From Parvularcula sp964219355 (GTDB lineage: Bacteria > Pseudomonadota > Alphaproteobacteria > Caulobacterales > Parvularculaceae), in assembly GCA_964219355.1 (NCBI GenBank), contig CAXPOZ010000003.1, positions 186,001 through 250,000 of the forward strand: a DNA stretch of 64,000 nt. Reading direction: 5' to 3'. Below, piece after piece: positions 25,966 to 34,338 of the stretch. Positions within the stretch are counted from its first letter, which is position 1, and every line of letters begins with the position of its first letter. The notes under the pieces were generated by a model. It saw only the letters and a list, made by a program, of their open reading frames with translations. It was not told where the DNA came from and ran no database searches. The position numbers and the translations under genes are program-made.

Positions 25966-27090
25966 TTACTCCGCCGCCTGAGCTTCGGCAGCCCGGGCGG
26001 CCTCGATCTCGGCAGCCTTTTCCTCGACCAGCTCGACGAGTTTGTCGACCATGTCTTCATTCTTGAGCTTGAAAGCCGGTACACCACCCAGATAGGCCAT
26101 GCCCGCTTCCGCGCCGCCGCCGGTGAAACCGATATCGGTCTCACGCGCTTCGCCGGGGCCATTCACGACACATCCGATCACGGAGAGTGACATCGGCGTT
26201 GAGATATGCGCGAGCCGCGCCTCGAGCTTCTCGACCGTGCGGATGACATCGAACCCCTGCCGTGCACAGGACGGGCAGGAAATCACATTCACCCCGCGAT
26301 GGCGCAGGCCCAGCGATTTGAGGATATCAAAGCCGACCTTGATCTCTTCTTCGGGCTCGGCCGAGAGGGACACGCGGATCGTATCGCCGATCCCGGCCCA
26401 GAGGAGCCCGCCAAGGCCGATGGACGATTTGACCGTCCCGATACGGAAGCCGCCCGCCTCGGTGACCCCCAGATGCAGCGGCTTGTCGGTTGCCTCGGCG
26501 AGGCCATGATAGGCGGCAACGGTGAGGAACACGTCGGATGCCTTCACCGAAATCTTGAATTCGTGGAAATCCTCGTCCTCAAGGATGCGCGCATGATCGA
26601 GCGCGCTTTCAACCATCGCCTCGGGACAGGGCTCGCCATATTTTTCCAGCAGGTGCTTCTCCAGCGAGCCGCCATTGACGCCGATGCGCATGGAGCAGCC
26701 ATTATTACGGGCAGCACTGATGACTTCGAGGACGCGCTCTCGCTTGCCGATATTGCCAGGGTTGATCCTGAGGCAAGCCGCCCCCGCTTCTGCCGCCTCG
26801 ATGCCGCGCTGATAATGGAAATGGATGTCTGCCACGATCGGCACTGGCGAGTGCTTGCAGATTTCCTTCATGGCCTCGGTTGAGGCCTTGTCGGGGCAGC
26901 TCACCCGCACGATGTCAGCGCCTGCTTCCGCAATCCGCTCGATCTGTTCGAGCGTCGCTTTTGCGTCCGCCGTATTGGTGTTGGTCATGGACTGAACAGC
27001 GATCGGCGCGCCATCGCCGATGGGCACATTGCCGACCATGATGCGGCGGCTTTCCCGGCGCTCAATATCCCGCCACGGACGAATGCTCAT
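25966..27090 (-). CDS. ispG: 4-Hydroxy-3-methylbut-2-enyl diphosphate synthase (IspG/GcpE)
   Basis: A 374-residue [4Fe-4S] enzyme of the MEP isoprenoid pathway, converting MEcPP to HMBPP. It has the N-terminal VGNVPIGDGAPIAVQSMTNTNTAD, then ADIVRVSCPD, PIVADIHFHYQ, LRINPGNIG and VNGGSLE, and the cluster-binding cysteines in VISCPSCARQGFD and IGCVVNGPGEARETDIG. It has the short form, without the plant/Chlamydia insert. The C-terminus is an Ala/Glu-rich helix. It lies downstream of the HTH-TonB_C gene on the same strand. Confidence 0.96.
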   Translation of the reverse strand: MSIRPWRDIERRESRRIMVGNVPIGDGAPIAVQSMTNTNTADAKATLEQIERIAEAGADIVRVSCPDKASTEAMKEICKHSPVPIVADIHFHYQRGIEAAEAGAACLRINPGNIGKRERVLEVISAARNNGCSMRIGVNGGSLEKHLLEKYGEPCPEAMVESALDHARILEDEDFHEFKISVKASDVFLTVAAYHGLAEATDKPLHLGVTEAGGFRIGTVKSSIGLGGLLWAGIGDTIRVSLSAEPEEEIKVGFDILKSLGLRHRGVNVISCPSCARQGFDVIRTVEKLEARLAHISTPMSLSVIGCVVNGPGEARETDIGFTGGGAEAGMAYLGGVPAFKLKNEDMVDKLVELVEEKAAEIEAARAAEAQAAE

Positions 27091-27178
27091 GAGCCGTCTC
27101 CTGCCGTTACAACGGCATTTGTCTCTGGTGATGCAGTTAAGCCGAAAGCCGCGTGATCACAATGCGTTCGCACGCCTT

Positions 27179-28648
27179 TTACGGGCGCTGGAAGACCACG
27201 CGGCTGGTCCGGCCAGCATCGGTCACGGAGGCGCCGCCCTCCTCAGCCGGGAAGAAATCCCAGCGCGAGACGGCCGCCATCGCAGCGCGGTTGAAACAGG
27301 GGTTCGTGGTCGAGGCGACTTCCGGCCCGACAACCTTGCCGTAGCGCGACACGCTGTAGCGGATCGTGACGGTCTCGGTCTCTGCCGCCGAGCTTTCGCA
27401 GCGGGACGGATAGACCGGCTCGATAGCCGTGCGGATGGTCGCCGGCACGCGGCTCGCGACCACAGTCTCTTCAACGACCGTTTCAGCGGGCGCATTCTCA
27501 TCGGCGGTGACAATAGCGATGCCGTCATCCGTCATGACCGGTTCATCAGCTGTGTCATCTTCGGCGAGCGTTTCCTCTTGCGCAGCCGGCGCCTCTTCTG
27601 TCGCCGCACCCCGGTTCTGGAGCGCCAGTCGGTTCAGCGCCTCAGCATTCAGCTCATCGGCTGACTGAACACCAGTATTGGCCTCAGTAGCGGTTTCAGC
27701 TTCTTCGCTGGCTGTCTCCGCGGCGGTGCTGTCGATGTCACCCTCGCCTTCCTCAGCTTCAGTGAGAGGCGACGGGATCTCAACGGCAGCCACTTGCATG
27801 GCGCCGTCATTCTCGGCGGCGCGGGCATTGGCGAGCGACGCGGAACGCGCCTCTTCTTCGCCTGCGGCCAGCGCGCGCTCGAGTTCTTCTGCCGTAATCT
27901 CAAGAACGCTGTCATCCTCACCGGCATCCGCGACACGGGCGGGCGCGGCATCGGAGGGCAGCGACAGCCCGCCGCCCAGCGCATTCTCGTCGGTCAGCGA
28001 GGTCGTCATCTGATAGTCCGGCACACCGGTCGAAGACAGCGTACGCTCAACGAGCGGAATGCCCTCGCCGCCTTCGGCTGTCAGGACCGCCTTGTCCGGA
28101 GCAGACGCCTGAAGGATCTGCCAGACGATCCAGAGGACCCCGCCGGTGATCAGGAGGATCGTGAACAGGCTCATCTGCGGCGCAGGGCCCAGATCCTTTT
28201 GCAGCTTGGGCTCAAGCACAGGCGTCTGGCGCGGCGCGGGATAACCTGCATCGCGGCGGAAACGCTCGACCAGCGCATCCTCGGGCAGGCCAAGGGTGCG
28301 CGCATAAGAGCGTACGAAACCAAGCGTGAAGGTCGGGGCCGGCAGGGCCGATTTGTCGAGCGCCTCAATGGCGGTGAGCCGCTCGGCCTTCACATTGATG
28401 CGTTTTGAGATTTCCTCGACATCAAGGTCCATCGCCTCGCGGGCGGCGGCGAGCATCTCTCCAGCATGGGAGAAGTCATCCGCTGACGGAATTTTCCCGT
28501 CATTGGTGTGCGGCGCGTCGGCATCCGCTTCAGATGTGGCCGCCGAAGGTGATTCGGACGCAGCCGTCTCATTCCCGTCCGAGGTCCCGTCATGGGACAC
28601 ATCTCGGTCGCGATGAAGAAGGGTATCGGTCACATCCATGCGAATCAC
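27179..28648 (-). CDS. RodZ-like HTH membrane protein with C-terminal TonB domain
   Basis: A 489-residue protein with three parts. Residues 60-130 form a helix-turn-helix of the RodZ type (HAGEMLAAAREAMDLDVEEISKRINV, then ALDKSALPAPTFTLGFVRSYARTLGL). Residues 159-180 are a single membrane helix (SLFTILLITGGVLWIVWQIL). A long acidic, Ala/Glu/Thr-rich region follows, and the last 85 or so residues resemble a TonB C-terminal domain: RTAIEPVYPSRCES, VTIRYSVSRYGKVVGPEV, NPCFNRAAMAAVSRWDFFPA. RodZ normally ends in DUF4115 and supports MreB; that domain is absent. It could be the local RodZ, with the periplasmic end replaced. Met4 (28639) is an alternative start. Confidence 0.82.
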   Translation of the reverse strand: MIRMDVTDTLLHRDRDVSHDGTSDGNETAASESPSAATSEADADAPHTNDGKIPSADDFSHAGEMLAAAREAMDLDVEEISKRINVKAERLTAIEALDKSALPAPTFTLGFVRSYARTLGLPEDALVERFRRDAGYPAPRQTPVLEPKLQKDLGPAPQMSLFTILLITGGVLWIVWQILQASAPDKAVLTAEGGEGIPLVERTLSSTGVPDYQMTTSLTDENALGGGLSLPSDAAPARVADAGEDDSVLEITAEELERALAAGEEEARSASLANARAAENDGAMQVAAVEIPSPLTEAEEGEGDIDSTAAETASEEAETATEANTGVQSADELNAEALNRLALQNRGAATEEAPAAQEETLAEDDTADEPVMTDDGIAIVTADENAPAETVVEETVVASRVPATIRTAIEPVYPSRCESSAAETETVTIRYSVSRYGKVVGPEVASTTNPCFNRAAMAAVSRWDFFPAEEGGASVTDAGRTSRVVFQRP

Positions 28649-28802
28649 TGTCTCCGGTGAAACAAATTAACCTGTTCGTTATGGTCCTGAAAGGGCAACC
28701 ATCGTGCCGACAAATAATTAATGCGAGAAAAATTCGAGGGTTTGTCATCGAATCAATCTCACCAGACCGGAGAAATATTGACTTCGTTAGGATTTCGGTA
28801 AG

Positions 28803-30059
28803 GTGTCTTCCATGGCGACTCACTCTCCCCGCGGGGGGCCGCATTTCACGGCTTCCGTTCACGACCGTCTGGCGAAAGTCAGCGATAAACGGTTAGCGGC
28901 CGTCTCGCTGGTCCTCTCAAAATTGTTCAGCGGGCGAATGGCTCTTTCGACGCTGTTTGACGGGCCGCGCCAGGATGTCCTGAGCCCGGAAGAAGAAGCC
29001 GACCTCAAGGACCTTGAAGCCGCCCTGCCCGAAGGCGCGATGAGCCGCGATCCGCTCACGCGGGACCGTTTCGGGGCCGAGCCGCGCATGCTCGCCTTCC
29101 TGCGCCAGCTCGAAGGGCATCGCCCGCAGGCCATGGTCGTGCTCTCTCCTGAAGGAGATGACGCCGCCGATGAGGCCGTCGCGGAAGCCCGCGCCATGGG
29201 ATATCTGCTTGTCCCAGGGGAGCGGATGGCAGCCCTCAAACCCCCTTCGGATGTCGAAATCTTCGACAAGACGACGGGCCAGATCCGATTCGGTGCCGGG
29301 ACGGACTGGGAGAAGCTCGACGAAGCGGCCGTAACGGCGGGGCTCTGCGCTTTTCCGAGACTGGCGGGACTTTTCGATAATCCGCTGGCCGCGGCGCGGG
29401 CCGGTCTCTTTGGTCCTGTGCGGGAGCGTCGCCGGTCAGGACATTCCTGGCGCGTTGAGGCGACTTTGCCGCCCCTGACAACCATGCCCGAGGAACTCGT
29501 GTTCCTTTTTGAGGCACGCGAGCCCGCCGAGCGCGTCCTCGCCCGTCTCGCCCGGGAAATGGCGCCTCTATATGCTGAGACCTTCCCGGCAAGTGACGGC
29601 TATATCCTCGCGACCGCCCGGCTGGTCGTCCATCATGGCTGGCTCGACAAGCCCGACGCTATGGGCCTGCGCCTCTTTATCGGCGGGCCGGAGCCCGTGC
29701 GCCGCGCAGCGCTCAAATTCGCTGAAGGCCATGCAAGACGGGCGGGCGGGCGTAAAGTCTGGCCGCAAGGTTTGCCGCCAAGAGCCGATCTTGAAGCCAT
29801 TCTGGCCTCTTGCGGGGCGGCGCGCCTCGAACGGGCCACAGATCTGGCGCTCCCCACGCCCGAAGGCGCGCGCGTGACCCCGACTTTGCGCGCTATCCGT
29901 GGCGAAATCGAACAGATCGACGTCATTACCTATTTGCGGGATCTCTCCCGGTCGCTGCCAGAAGCCCAGCAGACGCTCGGCCTGATCGAGGATCCGATGC
30001 GCGCCCAAAGCCCCGATCTGACCGAGGAAAGCCCCGATTCCGTGCGCGCGCATGGCTAA
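28803..30059 (+). CDS. Degenerate FAD-linked-oxidase-like protein (uncertain)
   Basis: A 418-residue cytoplasmic protein; GTG 28803 or ATG 28812 can start it. The middle (about residues 105-215) resembles an FAD_binding_4 (GlcE/PCMH) domain: RPQAMVVLSPEGDDAADEAVAEARAMGYLLVPG, then TGQIRFGAGTDWEKLDEAAVTAGLCAFPRLAGLFDNPLAAARAG. The Gly-rich FAD-phosphate loop (PGGGT type) is missing, so flavin binding is doubtful. A C-terminal part (LVVHHGWLDKPDAMGLRLFIGG) is unassigned. Its stop overlaps the tusA start by 8 bases, hinting at a sulfur-related role. Family assignment is weak. Confidence 0.5.
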   Translation: MSSMATHSPRGGPHFTASVHDRLAKVSDKRLAAVSLVLSKLFSGRMALSTLFDGPRQDVLSPEEEADLKDLEAALPEGAMSRDPLTRDRFGAEPRMLAFLRQLEGHRPQAMVVLSPEGDDAADEAVAEARAMGYLLVPGERMAALKPPSDVEIFDKTTGQIRFGAGTDWEKLDEAAVTAGLCAFPRLAGLFDNPLAAARAGLFGPVRERRRSGHSWRVEATLPPLTTMPEELVFLFEAREPAERVLARLAREMAPLYAETFPASDGYILATARLVVHHGWLDKPDAMGLRLFIGGPEPVRRAALKFAEGHARRAGGRKVWPQGLPPRADLEAILASCGAARLERATDLALPTPEGARVTPTLRAIRGEIEQIDVITYLRDLSRSLPEAQQTLGLIEDPMRAQSPDLTEESPDSVRAHG

Positions 30060-30306
30060 GCAGCCGGCCCCGGAGCGCCTTGATTTAAGAGGACTTCGCT
30101 GCCCCCTGCCGGTCCTCCGGCTGGAGGCTCGCGCCCGCGCCTTGCCAGCGGGCAGCCGCCTCGAAGTGCTCGCCGATGACCCCATCGCAAGGGTCGATAT
30201 CCACCATGCGATGCGCGAGGCGGGGCACGCCTGTGAAGAGGTATCCGCCCCCGAAAATACGCGCGATTATTGCGTCTTCGAGGTCACATTGGGCGGAAAG
30301 GGGTGA
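30052..30306 (+). CDS. tusA: TusA-like sulfur carrier protein
   Basis: An 84-residue sulfurtransferase of the TusA/SirA/YedF family. The catalytic Cys is in LDLRGLRCPLPVLRL and is followed by the usual two-layer fold segments (GSRLEVLADDPIARVDIHHAMREAGH). TusA relays persulfide sulfur, for example from IscS to tRNA thiolation, or to molybdenum-enzyme or sulfur-oxidation partners. Here it is translationally coupled by an 8-base overlap to the FAD-oxidase-like gene rather than to a tus operon, so its partner is unknown. Confidence 0.9.
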   Translation: MAKQPAPERLDLRGLRCPLPVLRLEARARALPAGSRLEVLADDPIARVDIHHAMREAGHACEEVSAPENTRDYCVFEVTLGGKG

Positions 30307-30351
30307 AAAGCGTCACAAGGGGGATGCCAAGGAAGTTAGGAGGTGTTAACA

Positions 30352-30462
30352 ATGGCAGAGACGGAATCCGCCGATGCGCCACGTCGGTGGCTCGGCTGCA
30401 GGGGAGTATGGGAATGGGCTCTAAGCGATTTGCACCGCGTAACGCGCTGTTGGCGGGGGTGA
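30352..30462 (+). CDS. Putative 36-residue Trp-rich leader ORF
   Basis: ATG 30352 follows a consensus Shine-Dalgarno AGGAGG (30338-30343) at 8 bases, far stronger than that of the gene it precedes. The 36 codons contain four Trp (residues 13, 20, 22, 34) and end at TGA 30462, inside the SEL1 gene (start 30414) in another frame. It may couple translation of the SEL1 gene or act as a regulatory leader. The only evidence of coding is the RBS and position. Confidence 0.35.
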   Translation: MAETESADAPRRWLGCRGVWEWALSDLHRVTRCWRG

Positions 30463-31769
30463 GCCTCGCTGTTGCGGGCATCTTCACACCGGCATTTGCT
30501 GACTTCGATGACGCACTACGCGCCTACTCTTATCACCCGAATGGCCAGATCGATCAGGCCAAGGTGCTCGAAGCACTCGACCTGTGGCGCAAATATGCGA
30601 TCGCCGGCGATGTGCAGTCGCGTCAGGTGTTGGGCGATGTCTATTCGAACCAGTCCGTGAATGGCTGCTCGAGTGATTCGCGCGATCTTGCCGGACCGAA
30701 GCCGGTCGACACCGGCGTCATCCAGGAAGACAAGGTCCGCGCTCTCGCTTGGTATACGATCGCCGCCACACATGATTTTGAAGATTACAGCCAGAAGCCT
30801 GATTTCTGCGAAATCAATGCCCGCGCTCGTGCCCAAACACGCGTGCCGCAGCTTAAATCCGTCATGACCACCGAGCAGGTCGAGAAGGCAGAAGACCTCG
30901 TTGTCACGCTCCTCTCCTCTGAATCAGAATTCGACCTCTACCGTCTTGGCGTGATGTACCAGACCGGCAACGGCATGCCGAAGAATAACGTCGAAGCACT
31001 TACCTATTACAATCTCGCCTCCAGCCGGGCGCTGAACGCCAACCCGAATGCGGTGAAGGCAGCCAGCTTCCTGAAGACCATCATGACGCGGGAAGAGATT
31101 GAGGAAGCCGACAAGAAAGCTCGCGAGTGGCAACCGCCGCTTCACGATGCTTTCCAGGGCCCGAGCCCGATTGCGGTCGATATCGAGAACCAGACCAAGG
31201 TTCTTCAGGCCCGCCGTACGGCCCTTGCCATCGCAGAAATCGAAGCGAATTTCGCCGAAGGCAATGAGCATCTTGTTCAGGGCGCCCTCGCCGCGCTCGG
31301 CCTTTATCTCGATGATATTGACGGCACACGTGGTCCCAAGACTATCGCAGCCATCAAGCGCTTCCAGTACAATCTCGTCGAGGATGACGAGAACCTGTCA
31401 GAAGAGCAAAAGCGTGACAGCATGACGGGTGTCCTCACCCCGCCGCAGAAAGTGAAGCTCATTGAGCGCGCGGCGTCGGTGAACCATCCGCAATCGCAAT
31501 ACATCTACGGTGTGATGTATGCTGAAGGTATCGGCGTGCCGGTGAATGGCGAACAATCCGTCCGCTGGCTGAAGAAGTCGGCTTCGTTCGGATATCCGCT
31601 CGCCCACTTCGCCCTCGGCAAGTATTACCGCCAGGGCATTTACGGCGACGATCCTATCGAGCCGAGCCGGTCCGAAGCGGCCCACCATCTCGGACAGGCA
31701 GTCGCTCTTGGCTACAAGCCCGCCGAGAAGGCGCTCGAAGAGCTCTACACCTATGATTACGCGCAGTGA
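30414..31769 (+). CDS. Exported SEL1-repeat protein with peptidoglycan-binding domain
   Basis: A 451-residue protein starting at ATG 30414, with GGGGAG 7 bases upstream; 30408 is possible. A signal peptide ends near TPAFADFDD. SEL1/TPR-like repeats occur at about 35-110 and 175-215 (DLYRLGVMYQTGNGMPKNNVEALTYYNLAS) and again at 355-440 (QYIYGVMYAEGIGVPVNGEQSVRWLKKSASFGYPLAHFALGKYYRQG). Between them, at about 288-322, is a PG_binding_1-like segment (VQGALAALGLYLDDIDGTRGPKTIAAIKRFQ). This suggests a periplasmic scaffold tied to peptidoglycan. The beta-helix gene follows 23 bases later. Confidence 0.85.
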   Translation: MGSKRFAPRNALLAGVSLAVAGIFTPAFADFDDALRAYSYHPNGQIDQAKVLEALDLWRKYAIAGDVQSRQVLGDVYSNQSVNGCSSDSRDLAGPKPVDTGVIQEDKVRALAWYTIAATHDFEDYSQKPDFCEINARARAQTRVPQLKSVMTTEQVEKAEDLVVTLLSSESEFDLYRLGVMYQTGNGMPKNNVEALTYYNLASSRALNANPNAVKAASFLKTIMTREEIEEADKKAREWQPPLHDAFQGPSPIAVDIENQTKVLQARRTALAIAEIEANFAEGNEHLVQGALAALGLYLDDIDGTRGPKTIAAIKRFQYNLVEDDENLSEEQKRDSMTGVLTPPQKVKLIERAASVNHPQSQYIYGVMYAEGIGVPVNGEQSVRWLKKSASFGYPLAHFALGKYYRQGIYGDDPIEPSRSEAAHHLGQAVALGYKPAEKALEELYTYDYAQ

Positions 31770-31792
31770 CCTGTCGGGAGAGGGGTGAGAAA

Positions 31793-32971
31793 ATGAAACT
31801 GACTCGGAAAAAGGCAATCGCGGCGCTGATGTCCATGGCGGCAGCCGGCGCCCTTGGCTCCTCGGGCTTTGCTCAGGACAGCACTTTTGGCGGTATGCCG
31901 ACAGTGACGCCGCAAACGGCCAAGAAAATCGAGGACGCCCGTCGTCGTGACGCAGCGACCACGAGCACGAAAAAGCGCAAGCTGCCAGCCTATGTCGTTG
32001 TCGACCAGGGCGGGCCGAACATCAATATGGATCGCGCTGCTGATCCTTCACGGGCTCGCTACACCTCGATCAATGAAGCGATCGAGAATGTGGCATGGGG
32101 CGGTGTCGTGGTCGTCATGCCCGGCATCTATGAAGAGAATATCGAGCTGAAGCGCTCGGTCAGCCTGCAAGGCGACCGCGGTGCCGGCAGCGGTGTCCGC
32201 ATCCGTCAGGTTGCTGAAACCAATGCAGCCGGTGAGCAGAAGCCGTGCCTGAAATTCACGCCACAAAGCTTCAACGAGCATGCACAGATCTCGAATATCG
32301 ATTTCGAGCCGATGGCAAATGCTGGTGTCCCTTGCGTCGATGTCAAAGACGGCATCTTCACCATGATCCAGTCCTCCGTCAAAGGCGGCGGCGGTGAGCT
32401 TGTCTCGATCGAGGGCGGTACGGCCTTCCTTGAGAAGAACACGATCTCGGGCGGCAGCACGGGGATCAGCATCACCCAGACGCATCCGCTCTGGGATCGT
32501 GCGACCCTCGTCGATAATATCGTGACCGAGAACTACCATCAGGGCATCAACCTCTCTGGCGAAGCCTCCATGCTGGTGACCGGCAACCTTGTGAACACCA
32601 ACGGTGTCGGCATCTCCTATAATGGTGGTGGCGCGGCGACGCTGGTCGGCAACAAGATCCTCAACAACTCCAAGCACGGCATCGAGTTGGGCGAGGATGG
32701 TAAGGAAGTGCTGATCCGCCTCAACCAGATCTGGTCGAATGATCAGGACGGCATCAAGGTCACCAACTCGACCGGCCTGATTGAGGACAATGACATTGAC
32801 GGCAATGGCGGCTTTGAGGTCTCGACCATCGGTCACCTCAACACGGTCCCGACCATCATCAATGATGTTGCCCAGAACGTGTCGTCTCCGGCCTATAACC
32901 GGAACAGCCGCCGCAGCCGCGACCAGTCGCAGTGGCGCGTCGGGAACGGCCCGTCAGGGTCGAGCCGCTAA
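31793..32971 (+). CDS. Exported right-handed parallel beta-helix protein
   Basis: A 392-residue protein; ATG 31793 follows GGGAGAGGGG. A signal peptide ends GFAQDS. After a basic linker (KKRKLPAYVVVDQGG) comes a pectate-lyase/NosD-like beta-helix: YTSINEAIENVAWGGVVVVMPGIYEENIELKRSVSLQGD, then repeated Asn/Gly-rich rungs (NTISGGSTGISI, NIVTENYHQGINLSG, NLVNTNGVGISYNGGGA, NKILNNSKHGIEL, NQIWSNDQDGIKV, NDIDGNGG). The tail is basic and Ser/Arg-rich. No lyase active site is obvious. It is likely an envelope or surface protein working with the SEL1 protein upstream; that link is inference. Confidence 0.86.
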   Translation: MKLTRKKAIAALMSMAAAGALGSSGFAQDSTFGGMPTVTPQTAKKIEDARRRDAATTSTKKRKLPAYVVVDQGGPNINMDRAADPSRARYTSINEAIENVAWGGVVVVMPGIYEENIELKRSVSLQGDRGAGSGVRIRQVAETNAAGEQKPCLKFTPQSFNEHAQISNIDFEPMANAGVPCVDVKDGIFTMIQSSVKGGGGELVSIEGGTAFLEKNTISGGSTGISITQTHPLWDRATLVDNIVTENYHQGINLSGEASMLVTGNLVNTNGVGISYNGGGAATLVGNKILNNSKHGIELGEDGKEVLIRLNQIWSNDQDGIKVTNSTGLIEDNDIDGNGGFEVSTIGHLNTVPTIINDVAQNVSSPAYNRNSRRSRDQSQWRVGNGPSGSSR

Positions 32972-33000
32972 CCGGCGGACACGGACGATCAACGAATTGG

Positions 33001-33034
33001 AAAGCCCGGCCGCCGCGCCGGGCTTTTTCTTTTG
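33001..33034 (+). terminator. Intrinsic terminator after the beta-helix gene
   Basis: AAAGCCCGGC and GCCGGGCTTT form a perfect 10-bp stem around a 6-base loop, followed by TTCTTTT. It lies about 30 bases after the stop codon at 32971 and ends the 30414-32971 unit. Confidence 0.9.
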
Positions 33035-33114
33035 GTTAAGCATGAGGCTTCCCAGCTTCACCCTATCCTAGTCCTCTGGGCTTATTCTCCCCGCCGGTGG
33101 TGTGTGTGGAGAGT

Positions 33115-33627
33115 ATGATGACCGAACCCGTAAGTGACAGCCGGCTTGCCCTTTATGAAGGACTGATTTCCCTTGCCTGGGTGGATGAGCGGCTTGATCC
33201 GGCCGAGAAGATCGTCCTTGAGGACATCTTTGCCCAGCATCACGGCCTGACGGATGAGCAGCGCGCCGCCCTCACCCGTGAGATCACAACCCCGGTGCGG
33301 CTCGCGGATGTCTGGCCGCGCCTGACCGACCCGCAGGACCGCGCGCGCTTTCTCGACATGGCAGATGTGATCTTCAAATCTGATGGGGAAGTCGATGACA
33401 GCGAGGCGGACATCTATGCCGTCAAACTCGCCAAGCATTTAGGCACATTCGACGTCGATGGCATCAAGCGGGAGCTTGATGATCTGCGGACGGAATTAAC
33501 GGATGCAGACAAAAAAGAGGCCGAAGCCTGCCGCGAATACGCGAAGAACTTCGGCCTGTTTGCTTTTGCCAAAAAGCTGATCGGGCGCGGTACGGATCGC
33601 AAAGACCGTACCGGCACCGAGCTTTAG
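33115..33627 (+). CDS. TerB-like (tellurite resistance/YebE-type) protein
   Basis: A 170-residue all-helical cytoplasmic protein starting at one of two adjacent ATGs (33115/33118) after GGAGAG. The pattern LYEGLISLAWVDERLDPAEKIVLEDIFAQ, and later ARFLDMADVIFKSDGEVDDSEADIYAVKLAKHLG, matches the TerB fold, with its acidic metal-like D-x-x-x-x-x-E positions repeated twice. No other ter genes are nearby, so tellurite resistance should not be assumed. It ends 7 bases from the convergent rplA stop. Confidence 0.78.
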   Translation: MMTEPVSDSRLALYEGLISLAWVDERLDPAEKIVLEDIFAQHHGLTDEQRAALTREITTPVRLADVWPRLTDPQDRARFLDMADVIFKSDGEVDDSEADIYAVKLAKHLGTFDVDGIKRELDDLRTELTDADKKEAEACREYAKNFGLFAFAKKLIGRGTDRKDRTGTEL

Positions 33628-33633
33628 ACTGGA

Positions 33634-34335
33634 TTATTCAGCGACAAGAGCGCTTTGCGGGTCGACCTTGATGCCTGGACCCATGGTCGAGGTCAGGGCG
33701 ATCCGCTTGATGTAGGTGCCTTTGGCGCCTGACGGCTTCGCCTTGTTCACGGCATCGACGAAAGCGCGGACGTTTTCTTCGAGCTTCGTCGCATCAAAGC
33801 TGGCTTTGCCAACACCGGCGTGAACGATACCGTTTTTCTCAACGCGGAACTGAACCGCCCCGCCCTTGGCATCTTCGACGGCCTTCTTGATGTTCGGGGT
33901 CACCGTGCCGACCTTCGGGTTCGGCATCAGGCCGCGGGGGCCGAGTTGCTTCCCCAGACGACCGACGAGCGGCATCATGTCCGGCGTTGCGATCACGCGA
34001 TCAAAATCCATTTCGCCATTCTGGATCTGCTCGACGAGGTCTTCGGCCCCGACAATTTCAGCCCCAGCGGCGCGAGCTTCTTCCGCCTTGTCGTCTTTTG
34101 CGAAGACAGCAACGCGAACAGAACGGCCCGTGCCATTCGGTAGCGAGACGACACCGCGAACCATCTGGTCCGCATGCCGAGGATCAACACCAAGGTTCAT
34201 CGAAATCTCGACAGTTTCGTCAAATTTCGCCGTGGCGTTCTTTTTCACGGTTTCGACCGCTTCGGTCAGGCCGTGCAGAGTTTTGAAATCGATGCCTTCA
34301 CGCGCATTGCGCAGACGTTTTCCGACTTTCGCCAT
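33634..34335 (-). CDS. rplA: 50S ribosomal protein L1
   Basis: A 233-residue L1, the normal length. It has VEISMNLGVDPRHADQMVRGVVSLPNGTGR, the LGPRGLMPNPKVGTVT signature, and the C-terminal YIKRIALTSTMGPGIKVD. L1 binds 23S rRNA at the L1 stalk and in many bacteria represses its own L11-L1 mRNA. The start lies 3 bases after the rplK stop. rplJ/rplL do not follow. Confidence 0.98.
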   Translation of the reverse strand: MAKVGKRLRNAREGIDFKTLHGLTEAVETVKKNATAKFDETVEISMNLGVDPRHADQMVRGVVSLPNGTGRSVRVAVFAKDDKAEEARAAGAEIVGAEDLVEQIQNGEMDFDRVIATPDMMPLVGRLGKQLGPRGLMPNPKVGTVTPNIKKAVEDAKGGAVQFRVEKNGIVHAGVGKASFDATKLEENVRAFVDAVNKAKPSGAKGTYIKRIALTSTMGPGIKVDPQSALVAE

Positions 34336-34338
34336 GAC

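Noticed and set aside
33115..33627. Tellurite-resistance function for the TerB-like gene
   Set aside because: Only a lone TerB-fold protein is present, without terZABCDE genes, so resistance is not supported.
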